The position numbers and the translations under genes are program-made. A DNA stretch of 64,000 nt. Origin: Pontibacter arcticus (GTDB lineage Bacteria; Bacteroidota; Bacteroidia; Cytophagales; Hymenobacteraceae). The first letter of the stretch is position 1. Every line of letters begins with the position of its first letter. Below are positions 37,150-45,792 of this stretch, piece by piece. A model generated the notes under the pieces. It searched no databases. It was not told where the DNA came from and saw only the letters and a program-made list of their open reading frames with translations. Where the stretch lies: NCBI RefSeq assembly GCF_003284895.1, contig NZ_QMDV01000001.1, positions 27,080 through 91,079 on the forward strand. The letters are read 5' to 3'.

Positions 37150-37157
37150 TACATTTG
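37150..37157 (+). promoter_or_regulatory. Possible promoter -7 box for the acidic hypothetical protein
   Basis: TACATTTG fits the Bacteroidota TAnnTTTG box and lies 33 bases before the next ATG. I find no clear TTTG partner at the usual distance, so this is a weak call. Confidence 0.4.
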
Positions 37158-37189
37158 CCCCTTCATTTGCTTTAGAAAATTGTTATAAT

Positions 37190-37729
37190 ATGAGCGCGAG
37201 AAGTTTTGAATTACTGCTGGAAACCGCTTTTGATGAAGAAACGCCCCAGTTATTTGAAGGCGGGCCATCGGCGGCCTATGCTAACCTGGAGCAGGCCTTT
37301 AAAGCTGCCCGCCTGAAAACCGGCGCATCGGCAAACGAGCTGAACTTCCGCTTTGAAATGGTTCGGCTGGGTGCAGCCATTGCTTTTGTGAAAGCATTTA
37401 CGCGCCTGGCAGATAACGAGAAAACAAAAGAAGTACTTGATGTGCTGTCAGAAGCCGTAAAAGCAAAAAGCACCCAGGAAATCGATAAGATTATTCAGAA
37501 AAAGATCGGGAGTTTCGATCACCTGTATCATGAGATTTTCGTGAACGAGCAGCGCGAACATATCCTGGCCTTATTTGAAAATACCCTGGATGCTTCCTCC
37601 AAAGAAGAGCTTGATGCCCTGATACAGGAAGGAGCCGAATTGCTACAGGAAGTAGACTGGGATGCAACCGGCTCGAACGACGATGATGACGAGCAGATCG
37701 ACGAAGACCTCCTGAAAAGCCTTTTGTAG
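37190..37729 (+). CDS. Acidic helical protein of unknown function
   Basis: I do not recognise this 179-residue protein. It has no signal peptide or membrane segment. The body looks entirely alpha-helical, with many Ala, Glu and Lys residues (LEQAFKAARLKTGASANEL, FVKAFTRLADNEKTKEVLDV). The end is strongly acidic (TGSNDDDDEQIDEDLLKSLL). Its start is a plain ATG (MSARSFELLLETAF) 33 bases after a possible promoter box. It is followed by queA after 93 bases with no terminator between, so the two may be co-transcribed. An acidic tail of this type suggests contact with a basic partner such as a nucleic-acid-binding protein; this is speculation. Confidence 0.7.
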   Translation: MSARSFELLLETAFDEETPQLFEGGPSAAYANLEQAFKAARLKTGASANELNFRFEMVRLGAAIAFVKAFTRLADNEKTKEVLDVLSEAVKAKSTQEIDKIIQKKIGSFDHLYHEIFVNEQREHILALFENTLDASSKEELDALIQEGAELLQEVDWDATGSNDDDDEQIDEDLLKSLL

Positions 37730-37822
37730 TACGCGCCTCAATTATCCTTTCAATTTATACTTTGAACGGTAACTGGTTGCAGTTACAGCCCCGGTTGCCT
37801 TTTTTAATACTTTCCGCTAGTT

Positions 37823-39034
37823 ATGACTGATCCTAAAAAGCTGGCCATAAAAGACTTTGTGTACGACCTTCCGGATGAGCGCATCGCAAAATTTCCGTTA
37901 GATGAGCGCGATGCCTCCAAATTTTTGCATTACAAAAAAGGTGTTATTTCAGACCAGGCGTTCACGGATTTGCCTGCCTTGCTTCCAGCGGAAACCTTAC
38001 TTGTTTTTAATGACACCAAGGTAGTGCAGGCGCGCCTTTTGTTTCAGAAAGAAACCGGTGGTTTGGTTGAAATATTTTGTCTGGAACCCGTGGCACCACA
38101 CCGCGAAGTACAGCTGGCCATGCAGCAAACACAAAGCTGCACGTGGAAGTGCTTAGTTGGCAATAACAAGCGCTGGAAAGCCGGACCTGTAACGTTATAC
38201 TTTGAAGGAGGCGTTTTAACAGCCGAACGGGAAGCACAACAGGAAGGCCATTTCCTGATACGTTTTACCTGGAAACCCGCAGACCTTACTTTTGCCGAAG
38301 TGCTGGAACGTTGTGGTAAACTCCCGCTTCCTCCGTACTTAAACCGCGAACTAACCGAATCAGATCATACCCGTTACCAAACCATTTATGCCAACCAACA
38401 GGGTGCCGTAGCTGCCCCAACCGCCGGCTTGCATTTTACGGAACGGGTAATGGAACAACTCACACAACAAAGTATAGATACAGCTTACCTTACGTTGCAT
38501 GTGGGTGCCGGCACGTTTAAGCCTGTAAAAGCAGATGTGATGGAGGCCCACGAAATGCACGCTGAGCAGCTATACATCACCAAACCACTTTTGCAGCGCC
38601 TGGCTCAGCAACAAGGTCAACCAGTTATACCGGTTGGCACCACCAGCATGCGTTCCCTAGAAAGTATCTACTGGCTGGGGGCTAAGGTGCTCCAAAACCC
38701 TGAAATCGCTCCCGCAGAACTTCACGTAACGCAATGGCAGGCTTATGAAAGTATAAACCAACCTGACGCTGCAGAAGCTTTGCAAGCATTGCTGCACTAC
38801 ATGGAAAAACAGGGCACAGATTTCCTGCACGCTTCCACGCAGATCATCATCGCGCCCGGCTATACTTTCAGAATATGCCGGGGGCTGATAACTAACTTCC
38901 ATCAACCGGAAAGTACCTTACTGCTATTGGTTTCTGCACTGATCGGGGAAAACTGGCGAACCGTTTATAACCATGCGCTGGCCAATAATTACCGCTTCCT
39001 GAGTTACGGCGATAGCTCGCTACTGCTGCCTTAA
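37823..39034 (+). CDS. queA: S-adenosylmethionine:tRNA ribosyltransferase-isomerase
   Basis: QueA moves the ribosyl part of SAM to preQ1 at position 34 of tRNA and forms epoxyqueuosine. It acts after Tgt, whose gene lies at 62555-63685. The 403-residue protein has the family segments FNDTKVVQARL (as VFNDTKVVQARLLF), GNNKRWKAG, LPLPPYLNRE, GAVAAPTAGLHFTE and LHVGAGTFKPVKADVMEAHEMH, plus the C-terminal TNFHQPESTLLLLVSALIG. It is somewhat longer than many relatives, at about 350 residues. The ATG at 37823 (MTDPKKLAIKDFVYDLP) is the only sensible start. Confidence 0.95.
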   Translation: MTDPKKLAIKDFVYDLPDERIAKFPLDERDASKFLHYKKGVISDQAFTDLPALLPAETLLVFNDTKVVQARLLFQKETGGLVEIFCLEPVAPHREVQLAMQQTQSCTWKCLVGNNKRWKAGPVTLYFEGGVLTAEREAQQEGHFLIRFTWKPADLTFAEVLERCGKLPLPPYLNRELTESDHTRYQTIYANQQGAVAAPTAGLHFTERVMEQLTQQSIDTAYLTLHVGAGTFKPVKADVMEAHEMHAEQLYITKPLLQRLAQQQGQPVIPVGTTSMRSLESIYWLGAKVLQNPEIAPAELHVTQWQAYESINQPDAAEALQALLHYMEKQGTDFLHASTQIIIAPGYTFRICRGLITNFHQPESTLLLLVSALIGENWRTVYNHALANNYRFLSYGDSSLLLP

Positions 39035-39045
39035 TAGTCTGAGTG

Positions 39046-39099
39046 TATAAAGTATAAAAGCCTGTCTCATTTAGTTGAAACAGGCTTTTATACTTTATA
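39046..39099. terminator. Bidirectional terminator with AAGTATA arms
   Basis: A perfect 19-base-pair stem (39046-39064 with 39081-39099) has the inner core AAGCCTG/CAGGCTT and carries AAAGTATAAA and its complement at its outer part. It lies between the convergent queA and M28 peptidase genes. Confidence 0.88.
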
Positions 39100-39122
39100 A
39101 TAACTTTATACTTTGAAATCGC

Positions 39123-40529
39123 TTATAAACCGTGTTCTGAGATCAGGTATACCAGCGCTGCCATCGATGCGGAACCTAATTGCATTTCGCGGCGGTTTAC
39201 GGTTTCAAACGTATCGATTTCGGTGTGGTGATAGTCGAAGTAACGCTGCGAATCCGGAATCAGGCCGATCAGCGCAATGTTGTTCTGGCCTTTAAGCGGG
39301 CCAATGTCTGCACCGCCACCGCCTGCCAACAGATCGTGCAGGCCATAGGGCGCTAACAGGGGCTTCCAGGAAGTAAACTTGGCTAGCTGCGCTTTGTCAC
39401 CGTCCATCCCGAAACCGCGTGGAGTAAATCCACCGCTATCAGATTCCAGTGCTGCGACGTGCTTCTCTCCTTTCGCCTTGGCTTCTTCGGCATACTTACG
39501 TCCGCCACGCAAACCATTTTCTTCGTTCATGTACATAACCGCACGGATCGTACGCTTCGGTTTTATACCCAATTCTTTAAACAGACGCAACACTTCAATT
39601 GACTGCACACAACCGGTGCCATCATCGTGCGCACCTTCGCCTACATCCCACGAATCCAAATGGCCGCCAACTACAATAATCTCATCCGGTTTCTCGCTTC
39701 CTTTAATCTCCCCGATCACATTATAAGACAGCACATCCGGGCGGGTTTCGCAGGTCATGCGCATAAAGAACTTCAGGTTCTCATCATCTTTCAGCAGGGC
39801 ACTTAACTTTTCAGCATCTTTTGTACTGATCGCTGCTGCCGGAATTTTAGCTACACCTTCTTCGTAGCGGGTGTTGCCGGTGTGGGCTACATCCTGCATA
39901 TCGTTCGTCATGGAACGCACCAACACACCTACGGCACCAAGTTTGGCTGCAGCCACAGGGCCGCCGCCACGCTGGTCTACGGCACCACCGTATGCTGCAC
40001 CGGTTCGTACATGCGTATTATCAAACGGGCGATTAAAGAAAACGATCTTGCCTTTTACTTTGCGCTTGCCCAGTTTTTCGAGCTCTTCAAAATTCTTTAC
40101 TTCTATTACTTCAGCGCTCAAACCCTGTGTACCTGTACCCACCGAACTGCCCAGAGCAAGGATATTCACATCCGCAGAACCAATTAGTTTTGAGTTGTTG
40201 ATACGACCAATTTCTTTGTCACCACGCACCCAATAAGGCACCATTACCTCTTGCGTATACACGCGGTCCAGGCCCATTTTATCCATTACCTGCTTGCTCC
40301 ACTCCACTGCGGCAGCGGCTTGCGGCGAACCGCTCAGGCGTGCTCCGATGTTTTTGGTGAGGTAACGCAGGTTTTCGTAGCTCTCCTGGCTGGTAAGGGC
40401 GTTATCGAACAACTTCTTAATCATAACCGAATCCGAGGAAGCAGAATTTTGCTGCGCGAACGCCGGCAAAGCTGCCACAGAAACAGCCGCAGCAAGTATA
40501 AAGCGGCATAATGTTTTCTTAGTTTGCAT
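39123..40529 (-). CDS. Exported M28-family aminopeptidase
   Basis: This zinc aminopeptidase of the M28 family has about 468 residues from the chosen ATG (40529), which starts a typical signal peptide (MQTKKTLCRFILAAAV, cleaved after PAFAQ). An upstream in-frame ATG at 40619 adds 30 residues with no signal character. A PA-type inserted domain occupies about residues 120-240. Zinc ligands follow: GGHLDSWDVGEGAHDDGTG gives the first His and the bridging Asp, VMYMNEENGLRGG the catalytic and metal Glu residues, and ESDSGG an Asp. HHTEIDTFE near the end supplies the last His. It probably acts in the periplasm on peptides. It is a single gene. Confidence 0.9.
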   Translation of the reverse strand: MQTKKTLCRFILAAAVSVAALPAFAQQNSASSDSVMIKKLFDNALTSQESYENLRYLTKNIGARLSGSPQAAAAVEWSKQVMDKMGLDRVYTQEVMVPYWVRGDKEIGRINNSKLIGSADVNILALGSSVGTGTQGLSAEVIEVKNFEELEKLGKRKVKGKIVFFNRPFDNTHVRTGAAYGGAVDQRGGGPVAAAKLGAVGVLVRSMTNDMQDVAHTGNTRYEEGVAKIPAAAISTKDAEKLSALLKDDENLKFFMRMTCETRPDVLSYNVIGEIKGSEKPDEIIVVGGHLDSWDVGEGAHDDGTGCVQSIEVLRLFKELGIKPKRTIRAVMYMNEENGLRGGRKYAEEAKAKGEKHVAALESDSGGFTPRGFGMDGDKAQLAKFTSWKPLLAPYGLHDLLAGGGGADIGPLKGQNNIALIGLIPDSQRYFDYHHTEIDTFETVNRREMQLGSASMAALVYLISEHGL

Positions 40530-40653
40530 TTGTGTGAGGGTGATTTGTTTTAAAGTAGTTTGCTTAGTAACCGATAAGTTAAGAATTTTAGAGAAGTATA
40601 CCGAAGTTAAAACACACATACTGTTAAACCGCCTCTCTAAAGTATAATCTTCT

Positions 40654-41553
40654 TTAACTTCTCGGATGAAAATCTTTGATCACCTGCTTTAAATAATCCC
40701 GGTCCAGGTGCGTGTATATTTCGGTGGTGGTGATGGATTCGTGGCCCAGCATTTCCTGCACGGCACGCAGGTCGGCGCCGCCTTCAATTAAATGCGTGGC
40801 AAACGAGTGCCGGAATGTGTGCGGGCTTACCGTTTTCTGGATGCCTGCTTTGGCTGTAAGATCTTTTATAATCGTAAACACCATCACGCGGCTCATTTTA
40901 GCGCCCCGCCGGTTCAAAAATAAGATGTCTTCGTTTCCTTTTTTGATGGTGAGGTGGCAGCGTATACTTTCCCGGTAAAGTTTGATATGTTTGAGCGCAT
41001 CGCGACCGATAGGCACCAGGCGTTCGCGATCTCCTTTCCCGGTCACTTTCAGGAAACCCATGTCTTCGTAGAGGTTGCTCATCTTCAGGTCCAGCATTTC
41101 GGATACGCGCAAACCAGAACTATACAGTGTCTCGATCATGGCGCGGTTGCGGGTGCCTTCGGGTGTGGAAAGGTCGATGGCGGCCAGCAATTGCTCTATC
41201 TCATGGAAATCCAGTGTATCCGGAAGTTTACGGCTGAGTTTGGGCGCATCAATGGTATCGGTCGGGTCTACGTGCAGCATATCTTCCATGATCATAAATT
41301 TGTAGAAAGCCCGGATGCCTGAAAGCGTGCGTGCCTGCGAGTGTGGCGTCATGCCCAGTTCGTTTACCCATTCCAGAAAATCACGAAGTATAACCGGCGT
41401 TACCTGCTCCGGCGACAGTTGATGGCCTTTCAGGCTCAGGAAATCGATCAGTTTGCGCACATCGCGTAGATACGCCTCCACCGAATTACCGGCCAACGAC
41501 TTTTCGAGCCGAAGGTATTGTTCAAATTGCTTTAAAGTTATAGGCCAGTTCAT
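40654..41553 (-). CDS. xerD: Site-specific tyrosine recombinase XerD
   Basis: XerD with XerC resolves chromosome dimers at dif. The 299-residue protein has the SAM-like N-terminal domain (about residues 1-90) and the catalytic domain with the full set of active-site residues: Arg in YSSGLRVSEML, Lys in VTGKGDRERLVP, His/Arg in SPHTFRHSFATHL, His in MLGHESITTTEIYTH, and Tyr in that same segment. Its length is usual. It is a housekeeping copy with no nearby mobile element or integrase partner. No dif-like site was recognised in the window. Confidence 0.93.
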   Translation of the reverse strand: MNWPITLKQFEQYLRLEKSLAGNSVEAYLRDVRKLIDFLSLKGHQLSPEQVTPVILRDFLEWVNELGMTPHSQARTLSGIRAFYKFMIMEDMLHVDPTDTIDAPKLSRKLPDTLDFHEIEQLLAAIDLSTPEGTRNRAMIETLYSSGLRVSEMLDLKMSNLYEDMGFLKVTGKGDRERLVPIGRDALKHIKLYRESIRCHLTIKKGNEDILFLNRRGAKMSRVMVFTIIKDLTAKAGIQKTVSPHTFRHSFATHLIEGGADLRAVQEMLGHESITTTEIYTHLDRDYLKQVIKDFHPRS

Positions 41554-41882
41554 GGGAGTTAGAAAGTTAAAAGTTGGGAAGTTAGAAAGTTAAAGTATGA
41601 GTTACAACCACTCCTTTTCTAAAGCAGAGAATCTGCTATCCTTTAGTGAAGTATAAATTTCATAGTTACTGCCTGTTCTTATTTATGAAGAAAAGCCTGA
41701 ACTATACTTGATAAAGTATAAAACAGTAAGTACAGCTCCCCGCCTTGGCTAAGGAGGGGTTGGGCCCGGTTATACTTCTATCAAAAAAGATAAACTTTCT
41801 TTTCGCAAAAATAAAAGCAAAGGTAGTAATCCTTACCTTTACAGTTTTAGTAATTTATCCGGACAATCCCATCGCTGAAACC
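41554..41882. other. Divergent xerD-aroQ intergenic region with short repeats
   Basis: About 330 bases. It holds two exact copies of GTTAGAAAGTTAAA (41558-41571 and 41581-41594), five AAGTATA or TATACTT motifs including an inverted pair at 41703-41720, and an imperfect palindrome AAAGGTA/TACCTTT at about 41819-41841. No gene is evident. The aroQ frame is open to 41745, but its first 46 codons do not match the family. Confidence 0.6.
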
Positions 41883-42338
41883 ATGAAAATACTTATCCTG
41901 AATGGCCCTAATCTGAACCTGCTTGGCAGAAGGGAAAAGTCGATCTACGGCAGCCGCTCTTTTGAGGATTATTTTGAAGAATTGGAAAAGGATTTTCCGG
42001 ATATGGAGCTCAGCCATTTTCAGTCGAACACAGAAGGCATTCTGATTGATAAACTGCACGAAGTGGGCTTCAGTTACAAAGGAATTGTGCTGAACGCAGG
42101 TGCTTATACCCATACGTCGGTGGCCATGTCGGATGCCATAAAAGCGATTGATACGCCTGTGGTGGAAGTCCATATTTCGAATGTATATGCGCGCGAAGCG
42201 TTCCGGCACAAAAGTATGCTGGCTGCTTACTGCACCGGCAGTATTTCCGGTTTTGGCCTGGATAGTTACCGCCTTGCCTTAGAATATTTTATGCGTTTCA
42301 AGCCAAAACAAATTGGGTTCGGAACACAAAAAGCGTAA
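41883..42338 (+). CDS. aroQ: 3-dehydroquinate dehydratase, type II
   Basis: AroQ removes water from 3-dehydroquinate in the shikimate pathway. The 151-residue protein starts at 41883 (MKILILNGPNLNLLGRREKS), as in all type II enzymes; the upstream open frame is rejected. The catalytic Arg/Tyr loop is GRREKSIYGSRSF. The segments LNAGAYTHTSVAMSDAI and VEVHISNVYAREAFRHKS (with the catalytic His) and CTGSISGFGLDSY are intact. A serC-like gene follows after 74 bases, so both may share a transcript for amino-acid synthesis. Confidence 0.95.
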   Translation: MKILILNGPNLNLLGRREKSIYGSRSFEDYFEELEKDFPDMELSHFQSNTEGILIDKLHEVGFSYKGIVLNAGAYTHTSVAMSDAIKAIDTPVVEVHISNVYAREAFRHKSMLAAYCTGSISGFGLDSYRLALEYFMRFKPKQIGFGTQKA

Positions 42339-42412
42339 CAAGTAGCGTTGATGCTACGTGTGATGTAAGATACTAAATAGCTATAAAACTATATTTTAAG
42401 CAGATTTGCTTT

Positions 42413-43474
42413 ATGCTCAATTTCTACCCCGGTCCGTCTAAACTATATCCAGAGGTGCGTACGTACCTCTCTGATGCTTACGATGAAGGTATACTTAGTA
42501 CGCCGCACCGGGGCGAGCAGTTTGTGCAGCTTTCCAGAACGGTAGTAGGTTTACTTAAACGCAAGCTCAACATTCCGCAGGATTACCACATTTTCTTTGC
42601 TTCTTCGGCTACCGAGTGCTGGGAGATCCTGATCCAAAGCCTCACTAAAACCAAAAGCTATCATATTTACAACGGCGCTTTCGGCGAAAAATGGTTTAAC
42701 TACGCCAAAAAGCTACGCCCCGAGTCGGAAGGCTACCAGTTTGATGTAAACGAAAGTATGCCCCTGGACCAGTTCGACATAAGCGACGATACAGACCTGA
42801 TCTGCTTTACCCAGAACGAGACATCGAATGGCACGCAGGTTTCGCCAACCACCATTCTTAACCTGCACAACCGCTACCGCGATACCTTAATTGCTGTAGA
42901 CGCGACTTCCTCTATGGCGGGCCTGAATTTAAAACTGATAAAAGCGGATATCTGGTTTGCTTCGGTGCAGAAGAACTTCGGTTTGCCGGCTGGCCTTGCC
43001 GTGCTGGTTTGTTCGCCACGCGCTATTTTCAGGGCAAAGCAGCTGGCCGAGCGCGACCACTACAACAGCCTGGTGCCGATGTACGAAAAAATGCTGAACT
43101 ACCAGACCATGAATACACCCAATGTGCTTAACATTTACCTGTTACGCCGGATGCTGGAAGAGCGGCCGTTCATCAAAACCATCGAAAGCGAGCTAACCGA
43201 CCGCGCCCAGGACCTGTATACTTTCTTTGAGCAGTTCCCGGAAATGAAACTGCTGGTCGAAAACGAAGAAGTGCGCTCTAAAACGGTTATTGCCCTGCAG
43301 GCCAGCGAACGGTTGGTAGATGATATCAAGAAAAGGGCACTACAGTACAACATCAGGCTGGGGAACGGCTATGGCACATGGGCGCGCAACACGTTCCGGA
43401 TCGCGAACTTCCCGGCTATACTGGATGAAGAGTACGAAGAACTGAAGCGCTTTTTCCTGCATTATTACGTCTGA
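42413..43474 (+). CDS. serC: Class V aminotransferase, phosphoserine aminotransferase-like
   Basis: This 353-residue PLP enzyme resembles SerC, which forms phosphoserine from 3-phosphohydroxypyruvate. It opens with NFYPGPSKLYPEV, like the NFxxGPxxLP start of SerC. The PLP lysine is in SVQKNFGLPAG (near residue 194), with Asp in AVDATSSMAG and the Ser/Thr segment FASSATECWEIL. STPHRGEQF corresponds to the substrate-binding HR region. Some Bacteroidota class V enzymes of this type act on other substrates, so the symbol is a best guess. It has no terminator before the next gap. Confidence 0.75.
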   Translation: MLNFYPGPSKLYPEVRTYLSDAYDEGILSTPHRGEQFVQLSRTVVGLLKRKLNIPQDYHIFFASSATECWEILIQSLTKTKSYHIYNGAFGEKWFNYAKKLRPESEGYQFDVNESMPLDQFDISDDTDLICFTQNETSNGTQVSPTTILNLHNRYRDTLIAVDATSSMAGLNLKLIKADIWFASVQKNFGLPAGLAVLVCSPRAIFRAKQLAERDHYNSLVPMYEKMLNYQTMNTPNVLNIYLLRRMLEERPFIKTIESELTDRAQDLYTFFEQFPEMKLLVENEEVRSKTVIALQASERLVDDIKKRALQYNIRLGNGYGTWARNTFRIANFPAILDEEYEELKRFFLHYYV

Positions 43475-43553
43475 TTGCAGGAAGCTTAATTTAAAGAAGC
43501 ATCTATTTTTGTTCTCAAGCACTTTGCTATACTAAAGCAACTTTTGCAGCGGC

Positions 43554-43585
43554 TTATACTTTATAACCGGGTTATAGAAGTATAA
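43554..43585. repeat. Inverted repeat built from TATACTT/AAGTATA
   Basis: TTATACTTTATAACC pairs with GGTTATAGAAGTATAA around a very short centre, with one bulged base. It lies in the gap between the serC-like gene and the marC-like gene. It may act as a weak terminator, but there is no clear T-run. Confidence 0.6.
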
Positions 43586-43706
43586 TTCCGGAAACGGGTT
43601 TTTTGCTATCGCCAGGAAGCACGTTGGAAACAACCATCTTACACAGCCACCAGTTATACTTTTAACTTCCTAACCCTTTAACTTTATACCTTTCTAACTC
43701 TATAAC

Positions 43707-44273
43707 ATGGCAATGTTTAATTTTAAAGAGATCGCATCTGTTACCCTTATTCTCTTTGCCGTAATTGATATTATTGGCTCTATTCCGATCATCATCGACC
43801 TTCGTAAACGGGAAGGGAAAATTGAATCTGAGAAAGCCACCATCGTTTCGGGTATTCTGATGATCGCGTTCCTGTTTCTGGGACAATCTATACTAAAGCT
43901 GTTCGGGCTCGATTTCGAGTCGTTTGCCATGGCCGGTGCGATTATTATTTTCCTGATCGGTCTGGAAATGATTCTGGGCAAAGATTTCTTTCATACCGAC
44001 CCGGACGTGAAAAGTGGCTCCATTGTGCCGCTTGCTTTCCCGCTTATTGTGGGCGCCGGCACCATGACGACCTTGTTATCGTTACGCGCTGCCTATTCGC
44101 TGCCAAATGTGCTGGTAGGTATTGTACTTAACCTGATGTTTGTTTACCTGGTACTGAAAGCATCGAGCTGGCTGGAGCAGAAACTGGGCAAAGCAGGTGC
44201 CAACATACTTCGTAAAGTGTTTGGTATTATCCTGTTGGCTATCGCCATCAAGCTTTTCAAAACAAACTTATAA
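43707..44273 (+). CDS. MarC/YhgN-family membrane protein
   Basis: This 188-residue membrane protein of the MarC family has six predicted helices. Characteristic segments are FAVIDIIGSIPIIIDL near the start, FEMARC-type IGLEMILGKDF in the middle and VPLAFPLIVGAGTMTTLLSL. MarC proteins are sometimes called small-molecule transporters, but no substrate is firmly established. It is preceded by a gap with an AAGTATA inverted repeat and a second repeat family (TTTAACTTCCTAAC, 43661-43674). Confidence 0.85.
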   Translation: MAMFNFKEIASVTLILFAVIDIIGSIPIIIDLRKREGKIESEKATIVSGILMIAFLFLGQSILKLFGLDFESFAMAGAIIIFLIGLEMILGKDFFHTDPDVKSGSIVPLAFPLIVGAGTMTTLLSLRAAYSLPNVLVGIVLNLMFVYLVLKASSWLEQKLGKAGANILRKVFGIILLAIAIKLFKTNL

Positions 44274-44363
44274 ATCTGAAGATAGGGAATCTGCAGCTTA
44301 CTGATTTCCACAAACGATAGTTACCATTCTCAAATTTTTTCATTTACAAATCTCCAAATTATC

Positions 44364-44828
44364 TTGATCGAATTATTTACAGACGGCGCTTCACGTGGAA
44401 ACCCGGGGCCTGGCGGTTACGGCGCCATACTTCGCTGGAACCAGCATGTAAAAGAGCTGTCGGCGGGGTTCCGTAAAACAACCAACAACCGTATGGAGCT
44501 GCTGGCTGTAATTGTGGGCCTGGAAGCGATTACCAAACCTGGTATTCCGGTTACGGTTTTTTCGGATTCGAAGTATGTGGTGGATGCCGTGGAAAAGCGC
44601 TGGGTTTTTGGCTGGCAGAAAAAAGGATTTGCAGGCAAAGCAAATGGCGACCTCTGGGCACGCTTCCTGAAAGTATACGCCACACACAATGTTAAATTTG
44701 TCTGGATACGCGGGCACGCCGGCCACCCCGAAAACGAACGTTGCGACGAACTGGCTGTAGCAGCCGCCTTGCAATCTAACCTCCCGCCCGACGAAGGGTT
44801 CGAATCCGGAAAGTATAACTCAAAATAA
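44364..44828 (+). CDS. rnhA: Ribonuclease HI (TTG start)
   Basis: RNase HI cuts RNA in RNA-DNA hybrids. The 154-residue protein contains all catalytic acids: Asp in ELFTDGASRGNPGPGG, Glu in TNNRMELLAVI, Asp in VFSDSKYVVDAV and Asp in ENERCDELAVA, with the active-site His in WIRGHAGHP. The only start that fits the family is TTG at 44364 (TTG ATC GAA TTA), just before the first catalytic Asp; there is no in-frame ATG nearby. The stop codon TAA lies within a repeat of ATTACGAATT units that begins at 44827. Confidence 0.92.
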   Translation: MIELFTDGASRGNPGPGGYGAILRWNQHVKELSAGFRKTTNNRMELLAVIVGLEAITKPGIPVTVFSDSKYVVDAVEKRWVFGWQKKGFAGKANGDLWARFLKVYATHNVKFVWIRGHAGHPENERCDELAVAAALQSNLPPDEGFESGKYNSK

Positions 44829-45017
44829 TTACGAATTACGAGTTACGAATTAATATAAATTTATACTTTGCGTGGCTGGTGCGAGCTTGCAGCTCGTACT
44901 TTTTATACTTTAAATCATGAAGTTTACTTTAGAAACCAACTGGAAAGCATAAACCCTTAATAACGAAATATTTATACTTTCGCACCATTCGTAATTCTTA
45001 ATTTGTAATTCGTAATT
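44827..45017. repeat. ATTACGAATT-type inverted repeat flanking the rnhA-trmN6 gap
   Basis: The left arm (44827-44854) is a string of ATTACGAATT/ACGAGTT units; the right arm (44987-45017) is an imperfect reverse complement (ATTCGTAATTCTTAATT and similar). Between them lie about 130 bases with three TATACTT motifs and a small hairpin (CGAGCTTGCAGCTCG, near 44882). The same unit occurs at 60044-60082 and 63687-63776. It may be a small non-autonomous repeat element. Confidence 0.65.
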
Positions 45018-45024
45018 AAAAAAG

Positions 45025-45738
45025 GTGGCTAATTCATACTTTCAGTTTAAGGAGTTCAGGGTAGAACAGGATAAGTGCGCCATGAAAGTTTGTACCGATT
45101 CGTGTGTTTTTGGCGCTTACGTGGAGGTAGCTTCGGCCAAGAATATTCTGGATATTGGTACGGGAACGGGGTTCCTTTCTTTGATGGTGGCGCAGCGCAG
45201 CCATGCAGGTATAACTGCCGTAGAAATTAACCCGGAGGCGCAGCAGCAGGCAGCAGAGAATTTTGCAGCAAGCAGTTGGGCAAATCGGCTACAGTTGCAC
45301 CCGGTAAGCCTGCAGGAATTTGCAAAGTATGATCAGCAAACGTATGATGTTATACTTGCCAATCCACCGTTCTTCCTGAGTTCGCTTAAGTCTGATAACG
45401 CCGCCAAGAATACCGCCAAACATACTGGCGACCTGTTTTTTGAAGATATCCTGGCTTTCGCGCAGCAACACCTTACCCCAACCGGAAAGTTATACTTGCT
45501 TTTACCTCCTGCAGAAGCCACTCATTTTGCAGCACTTGCTACCAGCCATACTTTATACTTAGCCGACACCCTGGAAGTATACACCCGCATCGGTGGCAAA
45601 TGCATCCGCCATATTCAAACCTATACTTTTACAGAAGTACCGCCAAAACTGAAGCAGCTGTATATCCGGGAAGCTGACAGTGTCACTTATACTTCTGAGT
45701 TCACGGCGCTACTCAAGGATTACTACCTGCATCTATAA
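45025..45738 (+). CDS. trmN6: tRNA1(Val) adenine-N6 methyltransferase-like (TrmN6/YfiC), GTG start
   Basis: This 237-residue SAM-dependent methyltransferase of the TrmN6/YfiC type methylates A37 of tRNA-Val in E. coli. The start is GTG at 45025 (GTG GCT AAT TCA), which gives the family N-terminus NSYFQFKEFRVEQDKCAMKV. The SAM-binding motif is LDIGTGTGFLSLMVAQ, and the catalytic NPPF motif is in VILANPPFFLSS. The length is usual. The coding region is rich in AAGTATA and TATACTT motifs (about seven copies). It ends in a terminator shared with the converging gene. Confidence 0.88.
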   Translation: MANSYFQFKEFRVEQDKCAMKVCTDSCVFGAYVEVASAKNILDIGTGTGFLSLMVAQRSHAGITAVEINPEAQQQAAENFAASSWANRLQLHPVSLQEFAKYDQQTYDVILANPPFFLSSLKSDNAAKNTAKHTGDLFFEDILAFAQQHLTPTGKLYLLLPPAEATHFAALATSHTLYLADTLEVYTRIGGKCIRHIQTYTFTEVPPKLKQLYIREADSVTYTSEFTALLKDYYLHL

Positions 45739-45739
45739 A

Positions 45740-45774
45740 AAAAGCCTCTCCTGCGTTAAACAGAAGAGGCTTTT
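45740..45774. terminator. Bidirectional terminator
   Basis: AAAAGCCTCT (45740-45749) pairs with AGAGGCTTTT (45765-45774) around a 15-base loop, directly after the trmN6 stop and 20 bases before the stop of the converging gene. An AAGTATA motif follows. Confidence 0.85.
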
Positions 45775-45792
45775 CAAAGTATAAATGTTGGT

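Noticed and set aside
40654..41553. Tyrosine recombinase as a sign of a mobile element
   Set aside because: Sequence and length match housekeeping XerD, and there are no phage, att or transfer genes nearby.
41745..41882. N-terminal extension of aroQ
   Set aside because: The family starts at MKILILNGPNLNLLG; the 46 extra residues are not family-like and cover an intergenic repeat region.
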